Below the pieces are notes generated by a model. That model saw nothing but the letters and a program-made list of their open reading frames with translations, was not told where the DNA came from and made no database searches. The translations under genes were made by a program, and so were the position numbers. This document shows positions 24,419-31,354 of a DNA stretch of 64,000 nucleotides, piece after piece (positions within the stretch are counted from its first letter, which is position 1; each line of letters starts with the position of its first letter). Source of the DNA: Halorussus salinisoli (GTDB taxonomy: Archaea; Halobacteriota; Halobacteria; Halobacteriales; Haladaptataceae); assembly GCA_005239435.1 (NCBI GenBank), contig SZNP01000005.1, forward strand, positions 62,001-126,000, given 5' to 3'.

Positions 24419-25534
24419 ATGCCACGAGACTCCGCCTCGAACGACAGTCCGCCCGACGACGCCGACCTCACCCGCCGAATCGCGGCCACGCTGGCGCTGG
24501 TACTGGTCGCCGACGCGCTGTTCGTCGCGGTCGTCGCGTACCTCCTCAGGCCGTGGTTCCTGCCCATCGTCGGGGGGCAGGCCGAGGGACTGTCCGGCGT
24601 CGCGTGGGTCGCGCTCGTCGCGCCCGCGACGCTCGGGCTCGCGTGGGCACAACTTCGGTACACCCGCCGGGAGGCCCTCGCAACGGCCGACGCCCGTCCG
24701 GTCTCCGAGGACGCGTTTCCCGACCTCCACGCTCGGGTGCGCCGCCTCGCTCAGACCGCCGACGTTACCCCGCCGGCCCTCGCCGTCGCGGAGACCGATG
24801 TGCCCAACAGTTTCACGGTCGGCGACCTGCGTGGCGGGACCATCGTGGTCTCGTCCGGCCTGCTCGACGCGCTCTCGGAGGCGGAACTCGACGCGGTGCT
24901 GGCCCACGAACTCGCTCACCTCCGGAACCGCGACGCCGCGGTGATGACGCTGGCTACCTTCCTCCCGGCGCTGGCGAACGACGACTACTCGATGGTGGGG
25001 GACTCGGGCGGCCCCTCCCGGACGCTCGCGCTCGGCGTCGCGGCCGTCGTGGGGTACGCAGTCAGCACGTCGCTGGTGTCCGCGCCGCCGTTCAGCGCCG
25101 CGTCTCTCCTCGCGTTCGGCGGGTTCGCCGTCTTCTCGGCCCTGTTCGGCGGGGTCGCGCTCGGCCTGTTGGCGCTCCCGGTGGTCGCCCTGAGCGGCCG
25201 CCTCTCCAGGTACCGGGAGTTCGCGGCCGACCGCGCCGGAGCGTTGCTCGCGGGCGACCCCGCTGCGATGGCGTCGGCGCTGGAGACGCTGGACGGCGAC
25301 GCGCCCGCCCGGCCGACCGTGGACGCGAGAGCGGGCGCTCGGTCGGATGGCACTCGGGCCGGCGGCGTCCGCGAACTCTGTTTCCTTCCCCACGGAATCG
25401 TCCGACGAGAAGAGTCGCCGGACGGCGACCCGCTCGCCGGCCTGCCGGTGGCGGAGGCGACGCATCCGCCGACCGCGGAGCGAGTCGCTCGGTTGCGGGA
25501 CCTCGCGGCGGAAGGGCCGGAGAGCTACCGGTAG
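24419..25534 (+). CDS. M48 (HtpX-type) membrane metalloprotease
   Basis: This 371-residue protease has two N-terminal helices, the zinc motif HELAHLRNRD (about residues 161-170), two further helices (about 205-260) and the downstream YREFAADRAGALLAGDP that holds the third zinc ligand. HtpX-type enzymes degrade damaged membrane proteins. The end includes ATHPPTAERVARLRDLA, typical of the family. The start ATG at 24419 is divergent from the DUF4129 gene, with about 70 nt between. Confidence 0.9.
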   Translation: MPRDSASNDSPPDDADLTRRIAATLALVLVADALFVAVVAYLLRPWFLPIVGGQAEGLSGVAWVALVAPATLGLAWAQLRYTRREALATADARPVSEDAFPDLHARVRRLAQTADVTPPALAVAETDVPNSFTVGDLRGGTIVVSSGLLDALSEAELDAVLAHELAHLRNRDAAVMTLATFLPALANDDYSMVGDSGGPSRTLALGVAAVVGYAVSTSLVSAPPFSAASLLAFGGFAVFSALFGGVALGLLALPVVALSGRLSRYREFAADRAGALLAGDPAAMASALETLDGDAPARPTVDARAGARSDGTRAGGVRELCFLPHGIVRREESPDGDPLAGLPVAEATHPPTAERVARLRDLAAEGPESYR

Positions 25535-25580
25535 GTGGACGGGACCGTCGACCCGTCTGTCGTGGACTTCTCGGTCGGCG

Positions 25581-25946
25581 TCAGTCGGCGTCCACCGTGT
25601 CGTCTCTTCGGTCGGCATCGAAATCGTCGCCCTCGGAATTGCCGTCCAGTGGTCGTATCGTAAGCAGACCGTCGCTGAAAACAGTAATGCGGTGATTCCG
25701 GTGGTTGAACGACATCCGGCCGCTTCTGTCGGCGAGTCCGCCAGCCATCGGGCGAAAGAGGTCGTCTAGCGCCTCCAGGTCGAGAACCTCGTACGTGGGG
25801 TCGAGTTTGGCCATCGCCGTTCCCGTAATCTGTTCCATCGCAGTCGGAATGGCGACGCTCGGGGGCGTGGCGGCGTCGTAGGTGGCCTCGTAGAGATCCG
25901 CTTCGGCGTCGTACTCTACCCTCGCAGAGTCGGTGTTCGAATACAT
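25581..25946 (-). CDS. HalOD1 output domain protein
   Basis: This 121-residue protein matches the haloarchaeal HalOD1 output domain: an N-terminal beta hairpin, then SVAIPTAMEQITGTAMAKLDPTYEVLDLEALDDLF, and a final RITVFSDGLLTIRPL. HalOD1 proteins are signalling output modules whose ligand is unknown. It lies 14 nt downstream of a TrmB-type gene, so the two are probably co-transcribed. Confidence 0.85.
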   Translation of the reverse strand: MYSNTDSARVEYDAEADLYEATYDAATPPSVAIPTAMEQITGTAMAKLDPTYEVLDLEALDDLFRPMAGGLADRSGRMSFNHRNHRITVFSDGLLTIRPLDGNSEGDDFDADRRDDTVDAD

Positions 25947-25960
25947 CGTGACAGTTCGAG

Positions 25961-26761
25961 TTATTTACCGGGGTCCTGTCTCGAGAGCAGTCCGGTAGAC
26001 ATCAGTCGTCGCGTGATGACGACGAGTCCGTTCTCGAACCCGCGGCCGAAAATCGCCCGTTCGGTCTGGCCGCTCGCGTCTATCGAACTCAGTAGAATCG
26101 TACTCCGGTCGGCCAACAGCATCCGGCCGATAGCTATCTCGTCGTCGCCGCCGCCGTGTAGCCAGTCGAGTTCCGACACGAACACCTCCGCGTCGGGGAC
26201 GGACTCCCGAAGTTCGTCGTACAGTTCCGGCATCGCCGTCCCGACAAGGACGTCGACGCCCTTCGCCGTGGCTTCGTTGAGTCTCTCGATCAGGCTGTCG
26301 GTGACGATGGAGGGGGAACTCACGACGAAGATAATCTCGCTCTCGGCGTCTTCGAGGAGTTGTAGCGTCCGACTCGTGATTCCCTCGGTGCCCGACAGCG
26401 ACCAGACCTCGTGTGTCACCTTGCTGTCGGTCTCGCTCGCCGGTTCGATGTCGTCTAAGGCCTCCTGGAGTTCGTCGACGCGCGTTTCGTACTGCCGCCG
26501 GAGGGTCTGAGTTGCTTCGTCGAGCGGTACTGACCGATACTGTCGCGGGTTCGTGTGTTGGATCTCGACGAGTCCCTGCGCTTCCAACACCCGAATCGCG
26601 TCGTAGACCCTCGTCCGGGGAACGTCCGCAATATCGCTTATCTCTTTGGCTGTCGCCGTCTCCTTCCGCGTCAGGGCGACGAAACACTTCGCCTCGTACT
26701 CTTTCAGGCCGAGTTGCTGGAGTAATCCAGCGGCCTGTTCTTGTTTGTCGGTATCGACCAT
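25961..26761 (-). CDS. TrmB-family transcriptional regulator
   Basis: This 266-residue protein has a TrmB-type winged helix: LQQLGLKEYEAKCFVALTRK, then ATAKEISDIADVPRTRVYDAIRVLEAQGLVEI. A coiled coil follows (about residues 80-105) and then a phospholipase-D-like effector domain with SEIIFVVSSPSIVTDSLIERL. TrmB proteins usually sense sugars or control central carbon genes. The ligand here is unknown. The start ATG at 26761 follows an AAATATC box about 40 nt upstream. Confidence 0.87.
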   Translation of the reverse strand: MVDTDKQEQAAGLLQQLGLKEYEAKCFVALTRKETATAKEISDIADVPRTRVYDAIRVLEAQGLVEIQHTNPRQYRSVPLDEATQTLRRQYETRVDELQEALDDIEPASETDSKVTHEVWSLSGTEGITSRTLQLLEDAESEIIFVVSSPSIVTDSLIERLNEATAKGVDVLVGTAMPELYDELRESVPDAEVFVSELDWLHGGGDDEIAIGRMLLADRSTILLSSIDASGQTERAIFGRGFENGLVVITRRLMSTGLLSRQDPGK

Positions 26762-27308
26762 GGTGTCCCAACCACCACCGGGGAATCCCCGGAGATACAG
26801 ATATTTGGTCGGCCTATCCTTTAGTCATTGTCGTGTCGTACTGCGTCTGTGCGGAAACGGGTACGCACCGTCGCTCGCCAACTGGAAAACGGTCGATAGA
26901 AATGTGATAACGCGTCGCTGAATATAGTTCACTCACTTAATCACACAAACTACATACGGCCGGGTATCGAACGTAAGAGTGGCACGCATTCAGTAGTGTC
27001 CCAACCACTTACCGACTGCGTGCCGGTCCCTGCCACTCTGTGGCAGGGTTGAAACGGGACCGTACTTTCTTATCGGCAGTCGACTAGCGTCTGAAAATGG
27101 GTTCTGAAAGGAATACCGAACCGACTGCTCTTTCCGTTTGTGATTAATCGGGTGAACGCCGTCCCCAATCGTCTCACGCCCCTTCACCGTGGTGTAGTAA
27201 ACCGAGCACGCTCGGTGTGGTACCAGTGACGATACGAGATAACAGCGGGCTAATACGTTCTTCGTACGAATACACCGCATAGATGCTCTATATTACAGGA
27301 GTGAGACA
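26762..27308. other. gene-free AT-rich region with structured element
   Basis: This 547-nt gap separates the TrmB gene from a DUF7344 gene. GC is clearly lower than in genes. Minus-strand frames are Cys/Arg-rich and unlike haloarchaeal proteins. The middle (26977-27055) has two strong hairpins, listed separately. Otherwise no gene is seen. Confidence 0.6.
26977..27055. ncRNA. candidate structured RNA or orphan CRISPR-like repeat
   Basis: GGCACGCA (26981-26988) pairs with TGCGTGCC (27017-27024), and CCCTGCCA (27028-27035) pairs with TGGCAGGG (27041-27048). A competing pairing joins GAGTGGCA (26977-26984) with TGCCACTC (27031-27038), so two exclusive folds exist. The last 30 nt (27026-27055) start GTCCC and end GTTGAAAC, the shape and length of a type I CRISPR repeat, but only one copy is present. 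The strand is unknown. Confidence 0.35.
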
Positions 27309-27632
27309 ATGAACGAGGACCCGGACCAGATCGACCGCGTACTGGACCTTCTAGCGAGTAAGGAACGTCGGAAGGTAATCGAGTACTTCGACGAGAACGC
27401 GGCCGATACGGCGACGGTAGAGGTACTGAGTGCCCAACTCGGACGAGTGAAGGTCGAGTCGGGCGGAACCGACCAGTCCTCGACGGACGTAGCCAAGCGC
27501 CAACTCCACCACGTCCACCTCCCGAAACTGGAGGAGTACGGCGTCGTGGAGTACGACCCGCGGGCGGGTCAGATTCGGTATCGTCCGGACGAACAGGTCG
27601 AATCCATCTCGGCGTTCCTCGACGAGGTGTGA
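27309..27632 (+). CDS. DUF7344 winged-helix protein
   Basis: This 107-residue protein has the DUF7344 layout: an N-terminal LLASKERRKVIEYFDEN, then a Q/S/T-rich linker, then KRQLHHVHLPKLEEYGVVEYD, the wing segment. Such proteins resemble MarR/PadR winged helices and are thought to bind DNA. The ATG at 27309 has a CTATATTACAGG box about 20-28 nt upstream. The next reading frame starts 7 nt after its stop, so an operon is likely. Confidence 0.82.
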   Translation: MNEDPDQIDRVLDLLASKERRKVIEYFDENAADTATVEVLSAQLGRVKVESGGTDQSSTDVAKRQLHHVHLPKLEEYGVVEYDPRAGQIRYRPDEQVESISAFLDEV

Positions 27633-27639
27633 TCCGACC

Positions 27640-27881
27640 ATGGAAGTACTACTCGCCACGGAGGCCCGAGAGACGGCGTCCGGACAGTATCACTTCCCGT
27701 CCGGGGAGAACGACAACAGTTTGTGCGGAGTCATAGATTCGACTAGGCCGTTCGCGTCCGACGTGTATCGCGTCGTCCCGCGAGAACGGGCGGAAGAACG
27801 GAGTTCGAGGTGTGCGGACGGTGCGACGCGATCGCCGATACGGGACGAAACTCTGGAATCTCGGAGACGGACTGGCCGTAA
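27640..27881 (+). pseudogene. frameshifted small zinc-type protein
   Basis: The first 54 codons from the ATG at 27640 read as a plausible haloarchaeal protein, with QYHFPSGENDNSLCG and STRPFASDVYRVVPRE. From about 27800 that frame turns arginine-rich. The next frame instead gives FEVCGRCDAIADTG and a TAA at 27879-27881. Joining the two restores an LCG plus CxxC cysteine set. One base missing near 27798-27801 would explain this. It follows the DUF7344 gene by 7 nt. A sequencing error is the other explanation. Confidence 0.55.
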
Positions 27882-28099
27882 CTGGTGGCTCACCGGAGAA
27901 ACATATCTACTAGCTAAGGAAATGGATATCGTCGTTTAAGAAACATACGTATTGCTCTACTGGCGTTCGACCAGTTCCGGCTCGCCGTACGTGGCCGTCC
28001 GCGTCGCCGTACGTGACCGTCCGAGACGGCGACGCGGCCAGTCGAGTCTCCGAGTGCCTGCGTAACGACCGAAGAAGAGCGACAGAACGGCGAGTTAGA
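27882..28099. other. intergenic region before the first halocyanin
   Basis: No gene of haloarchaeal composition is visible here. The stretch contains AT-rich patches and a GC-rich repeat of CGCCGTACGTG-type words at about 27980-28020. Nothing else is recognised. Confidence 0.5.
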
Positions 28100-28699
28100 T
28101 TACCGGTCGGGCCCGTCCGGGTCGCGCTTGAACAGGACCAGGGCGAACGCGATGGGCGAGAGCAGGCCGAGCAGGATGCTTCCGCCGATTGCGTACTGGT
28201 TGGCCGACAGTGAGATGCCGCCGCCGTGGTCGGACTCACCGCCGGACGTACCGACTTCTGCGTCGCCGACCACGAGCGCGCCCTTCATACCCATGGGCTT
28301 GTGCGGCGTGCAGGCGTACTTGACGACGCCGTTCTCCTCGAACGTCTGCTCGAAGGTGTGGCCCTGTTCGCCGACCATCTCGCTCTCGAACGAACCGTCT
28401 TCGGCCGCCACGTTGTGACTGCCGCCCTCGCCGGTCCACTCCCAGACCACCGTGGTGCCGGGGTCCACCCGGACCGCGGCCGGGCCGAACGCGAACGCGC
28501 CGTTGTTGCCCTTCGCGCCCACCTCGATAGTGACTTCGGGTTGGCCGGTCTCGTCGACCACGCCGTCGTAGTTCGACACGCCGTCGAACCACGCCGAGAG
28601 GTCGGTCTCGGCGGCGGCGGGACCGGAGAGTCCGGCCGCAGCGGCCGACGCCGCGGCGGCACCTTTCATCGCGTCGCGTCGCGTGCATCGTCGCGTCAT
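28100..28699 (-). CDS. halocyanin (type-1 copper protein), copy 1
   Basis: This 199-residue blue copper protein carries electrons outside the cell. A Tat-type start (RRDAMKGAAAAS) precedes the cupredoxin domain, and the copper ligands are His in GSHNVAAED and Cys, His and Met in YACTPHKPMGMKG. A C-terminal helix (IGGSILLGLLSPIAFALVLF) anchors it. It follows the multicopper oxidase by 3 nt, so both are one transcript and probably redox partners. Its core DNA is almost identical to the second halocyanin at 35197 (see findings). Confidence 0.9.
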   Translation of the reverse strand: MTRRCTRRDAMKGAAAASAAAAGLSGPAAAETDLSAWFDGVSNYDGVVDETGQPEVTIEVGAKGNNGAFAFGPAAVRVDPGTTVVWEWTGEGGSHNVAAEDGSFESEMVGEQGHTFEQTFEENGVVKYACTPHKPMGMKGALVVGDAEVGTSGGESDHGGGISLSANQYAIGGSILLGLLSPIAFALVLFKRDPDGPDR

Positions 28700-28702
28700 A
28701 GT

Positions 28703-29842
28703 TTAGCCTTCGTATCCGGCATACTCCATGAGTTGCTTGAAGATGTCGGTATCCATCGCGTCCTCGTAGACGAGTCCGCCGAGCATCCCGCCGGGGTACG
28801 ACCGGCCGTTCATGACGTGGTTGACCTTGTGGCAGTGCATCAGGTAGATTCCGGGGTCGGCGTCGGCCTCGAACTCGATGGTGTGGCGCTCGGCGGGCGC
28901 GATGTTGGTCACGTCCTCGTCGTGGCGCGCGGCCTCCGGAATCGTGCCGCCGTCCTTCTCCACTACCTGGAACCGGTGGTTGTGGATGTGCATCGGGTGG
29001 GACATGTAGCCGCCGTTGACCAGATGCAGTCGGACCGTCTCGCCCTGTTTGACGATGATGGGCGACCCGTCCTCGGGGTGGAGCGTCCGCGGCGCGCTCT
29101 TGCCGTTAATGGTGAACACGTCCGGATGTCGCTCTCGGGGGTTGTAGTTCACGTTCTCGCCGGCCATCTGTCGGGGGAGCCGCGAGTCCCAGTCCTTGAA
29201 CGTCAGGAAGTGTTCCTTGTCGGCTTCCTCGTACCCCTTCGGGTCCACGCGGAAGATGCCGTACATCCCCATGTCGATGTGTCGCTGGGTCTGGAAGTGG
29301 CAGTGGTAGACGTGGGTTCCGGGGACGTTGGCCGGGATGTCGTAGGTGTGTTTCTCGCCGGGTTCTATCGTGATGCCCGTCGTCGTCGGCACGCCGTCGT
29401 TCTTCCAGGTCTTCCGGACGCCGTGGAAGTGGACCGTGTGCGCGCGCATACCGTCCGTGTTGTCGAACGTGACCTCCATGTCCTCGCCTTCGGTCGTCCG
29501 GAGGATGGGACCGGGGACGCTCGGGTCGCGGTCGTCGGCCTGGAACGCCCAGACCTGCGGGAGTTCGACTGGGCCACCCATCGTGTCGAGCGGGTGGACT
29601 TCGTGCTTGGCTGGCGTCGAACTGAGGGTGACTTTACCGCCCTGTTCGTCGACGTTCACTACTTCCGGGGGACTCGTCGTCGGGAGAGAGCTCTGAGATT
29701 CCATCGCTTGCTGTTGGGTCGTCGGCTGGTTCTGACTGCTCGGGGCCGTACATCCGGCGGTGGCGGCCAGACCGCCAGCGCCGGTCGCTTTCAGAAAGTC
29801 GCGTCGGGACGGTCCGTTTCCGGGGGCTCCGATATCGCTCAT
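28703..29842 (-). CDS. Tat-exported multicopper oxidase
   Basis: This 379-residue two-cupredoxin protein begins with a Tat motif (SRRDFLKATG) and a lipobox ending at Cys31 (AATAGC), so it is a lipoprotein on the cell surface. The first domain has HTVHFHGV and THVYHCHFQTQRHIDMGM; the second has HPMHIHNHRFQVV and YLMHCHKVNHVMNGR. HCH triads fit trinuclear copper sites of multicopper oxidases; classical NirK lacks them. The halocyanin gene follows, which suggests electron transfer between them. The exact substrate is unknown; laccase-like or nitrite-related activity cannot be decided. Confidence 0.85.
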   Translation of the reverse strand: MSDIGAPGNGPSRRDFLKATGAGGLAATAGCTAPSSQNQPTTQQQAMESQSSLPTTSPPEVVNVDEQGGKVTLSSTPAKHEVHPLDTMGGPVELPQVWAFQADDRDPSVPGPILRTTEGEDMEVTFDNTDGMRAHTVHFHGVRKTWKNDGVPTTTGITIEPGEKHTYDIPANVPGTHVYHCHFQTQRHIDMGMYGIFRVDPKGYEEADKEHFLTFKDWDSRLPRQMAGENVNYNPRERHPDVFTINGKSAPRTLHPEDGSPIIVKQGETVRLHLVNGGYMSHPMHIHNHRFQVVEKDGGTIPEAARHDEDVTNIAPAERHTIEFEADADPGIYLMHCHKVNHVMNGRSYPGGMLGGLVYEDAMDTDIFKQLMEYAGYEG

Positions 29843-29869
29843 TGGTACAGTTCCAGCTAAGAAGGGCTA

Positions 29870-29876
29870 CTTAAAG
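29870..29876 (-). promoter_or_regulatory. TATA-like box of the oxidase-halocyanin operon
   Basis: The minus strand reads CTTTAAG, centred about 30 nt before the ATG at 29842, as in leaderless haloarchaeal promoters. Confidence 0.5.
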
Positions 29877-29914
29877 AGCGCCGACGCTGATTCCCACTGG
29901 CTGGGACACGATCT

Positions 29915-29924
29915 GAACATGTTC
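29915..29924. promoter_or_regulatory. perfect 10-bp palindrome upstream of the oxidase
   Basis: GAACATGTTC is a perfect palindrome about 40 bp upstream of the oxidase TATA box. It could be an operator. It also lies about 110 nt before the divergent HTH gene. Confidence 0.3.
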
Positions 29925-30034
29925 GGTATGGGGTGAGTTCTCTCGTCACGATAGTTCGAGGGAATGGTCTCCCACGGCCGAGTCTGTCGCTGAGTCGAAC
30001 GAATTATGTGTTCCCTTTCGAAACGTCGGACTAG

Positions 30035-30412
30035 ATGGTTCGAGACCCGGCGGGCGTCGAGGAAACGCCCGACTTACAGGCCGTCCTCAACGCACTCGAC
30101 GACCCGGACTGCCGGGCCATCGTCAAGCAACTCGACGAACCCATGACGGCGAGCGAGATCTCGGACGCGGCGGACATCCCGCTCTCGACGGTCTATCGAA
30201 AACTCGACGCGCTGAGCGAGGCATCGCTGCTCTCGGAACTGACCGAGGTCCGAAGCGACGGCCACCACACGACTCGCTACGACCTCGACTTCGAGGAAGT
30301 GTCGCTCTCGGTGACGAAGGACCAGGAACTCGACGTGACCGTCTCACGACCGTCTCGCAGTGCCGAGGAACAACTCGCGGACATGTGGTCGGAGGTGCGA
30401 AAAGAGACATGA
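30035..30412 (+). CDS. winged-helix regulator paired with DUF7521
   Basis: This 125-residue protein is a winged helix of the ArsR-like type: LNALDDPDCRAIVKQLDEP, then TASEISDAADIPLSTVYRKLDALSEASLL. No Cys or His metal site is visible. It overlaps a DUF7521 membrane protein (ATGA at 30409-30412), a pair common in haloarchaea. It is divergent from the oxidase operon, and control of that operon or of its partner is inferred. Confidence 0.83.
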   Translation: MVRDPAGVEETPDLQAVLNALDDPDCRAIVKQLDEPMTASEISDAADIPLSTVYRKLDALSEASLLSELTEVRSDGHHTTRYDLDFEEVSLSVTKDQELDVTVSRPSRSAEEQLADMWSEVRKET

Positions 30413-30696
30413 ATTCGGACTTAGCCAGCGTCACGTCGCTCGTAATCGCGCTCAAGACTATCACGCTCACGCTCGGCGGACTCATCACCTTCTTCGCGTA
30501 CAAGGCCTACCGCCGAACCGATTCGCTCGCGCTCCGGGCGCTCGCGGTCGGATTCGGCATCGTCACGCTCGGAGCGTTTCTGGCGGGCATCGCCGACCAG
30601 GTGGTGGGCGTGAATCGAACGACCGTCCTCGTCATCGAGAGTACGCTGACCGCGGCCGGATTCGGCGTCATCACCTATTCGGTGTACGTGGAATAG
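30409..30696 (+). CDS. DUF7521 membrane protein
   Basis: This 95-residue protein has three helices (about residues 5-25, 40-60 and 68-90) and a basic loop (YKAYRRTDS), the DUF7521 layout. The start at 30409 overlaps the upstream stop. It may act as a membrane sensor for the cognate HTH protein; no ligand-binding residues are evident. Confidence 0.8.
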   Translation: MNSDLASVTSLVIALKTITLTLGGLITFFAYKAYRRTDSLALRALAVGFGIVTLGAFLAGIADQVVGVNRTTVLVIESTLTAAGFGVITYSVYVE

Positions 30697-30714
30697 CGTC
30701 GTCTCACTCGCCCA

Positions 30715-30825
30715 TCACCTCGCCCCGGACTCCCGGAAGAAGAGATAGACGACGAGTCCGAGAAACAGGACGCTAATCGCTCCCGTCACGATGCCGATTT
30801 GTCGGTACTCCGTCCCACCCAACAA
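30715..30825 (-). CDS. 36-aa membrane protein, possible readthrough tail
   Basis: This short frame starts with TTG directly after the TGA of the next gene and stays in the same frame. It encodes YRQIGIVTGAISVLFLGLVV, a single hydrophobic helix with a short charged end. It could be a separate small protein, or the C-terminal helix of the 30826 gene reached by readthrough or by loss of a sense codon. No ATG is present. Confidence 0.4.
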   Translation of the reverse strand: MLGGTEYRQIGIVTGAISVLFLGLVVYLFFRESGAR

Positions 30826-31026
30826 TCAGAGGACGCCCAGCGTACCGACGTACACCGCCGCGAGCAGGTAGAGTATCGCGCGCCAGTACCCGGTGAAGAA
30901 AAACAACACTCCTACGAGGAACAGGCCCCCGACGACGAGGAACTGCGGTTCGTCGGCCGTGACGCCGAGGTAGACGTGAATTCCAGCGAGGCCGACCGCT
31001 AGCAGCGCGACGAGCCAGTCGTACAT
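30826..31026 (-). CDS. 66-aa membrane protein
   Basis: This small hydrophobic protein begins MYDWLVALLAVGLAGIHVYLG and has two or three helices, with an acidic linker (TADEP) between the first two. The ATG at 31026 is preferred over one 39 nt upstream, whose first 13 residues are basic. It is not recognised. The next 36-codon frame follows its stop without a gap. Confidence 0.6.
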   Translation of the reverse strand: MYDWLVALLAVGLAGIHVYLGVTADEPQFLVVGGLFLVGVLFFFTGYWRAILYLLAAVYVGTLGVL

Positions 31027-31354
31027 CGTCTCGCGCTCGCCGTGTCTCGTACGTCCGAGGCTCATGGAGGTACTACGTTAGCTTCGATGGAATGTCTGTT
31101 TTCCCCGGTACGCATCCGCAGTCCGCACTCCGCCTCGTACTCGTCGGCTGACGGACGATTTCCGTTCGGCGACGGACGACTCTCGTCGTGGCGGTGTTTG
31201 TTCACTCCGAACCCGATTTCGGTTATCTCGGATGACGTGTTCTATTTGAGGTGTTACGGAGAAACACGCGACAGAGGCTTTCTTTTTACTAAACACACCT
31301 TATCGCATTATTAATAATTAAATACATATGGCATAGCGTGGTCCTTCTATTTGC
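31027..31354. other. intergenic region with AT-rich promoter
   Basis: This 328-nt gap separates divergent genes. Its right end (about 31305-31335) is AT-rich, TTATTAATAATTAAATACA, and is the likely promoter of the solute-binding protein. No ORF of haloarchaeal composition is present. Confidence 0.5.

Noticed and set aside
27026..27055. CRISPR array
   Set aside because: Only one repeat-like unit, no second copy at spacer distance and no cas gene in the window.
26990..27280. 96-codon minus-strand frame in the TrmB-DUF7344 gap
   Set aside because: Basic and Cys/Ser-rich, no halophilic bias, overlaps the hairpins; treated as non-coding.
28703..29842. Copper nitrite reductase NirK
   Set aside because: The HCH triads and missing NirK Cys-Pro-Gly-Met type pattern fit a multicopper oxidase better.
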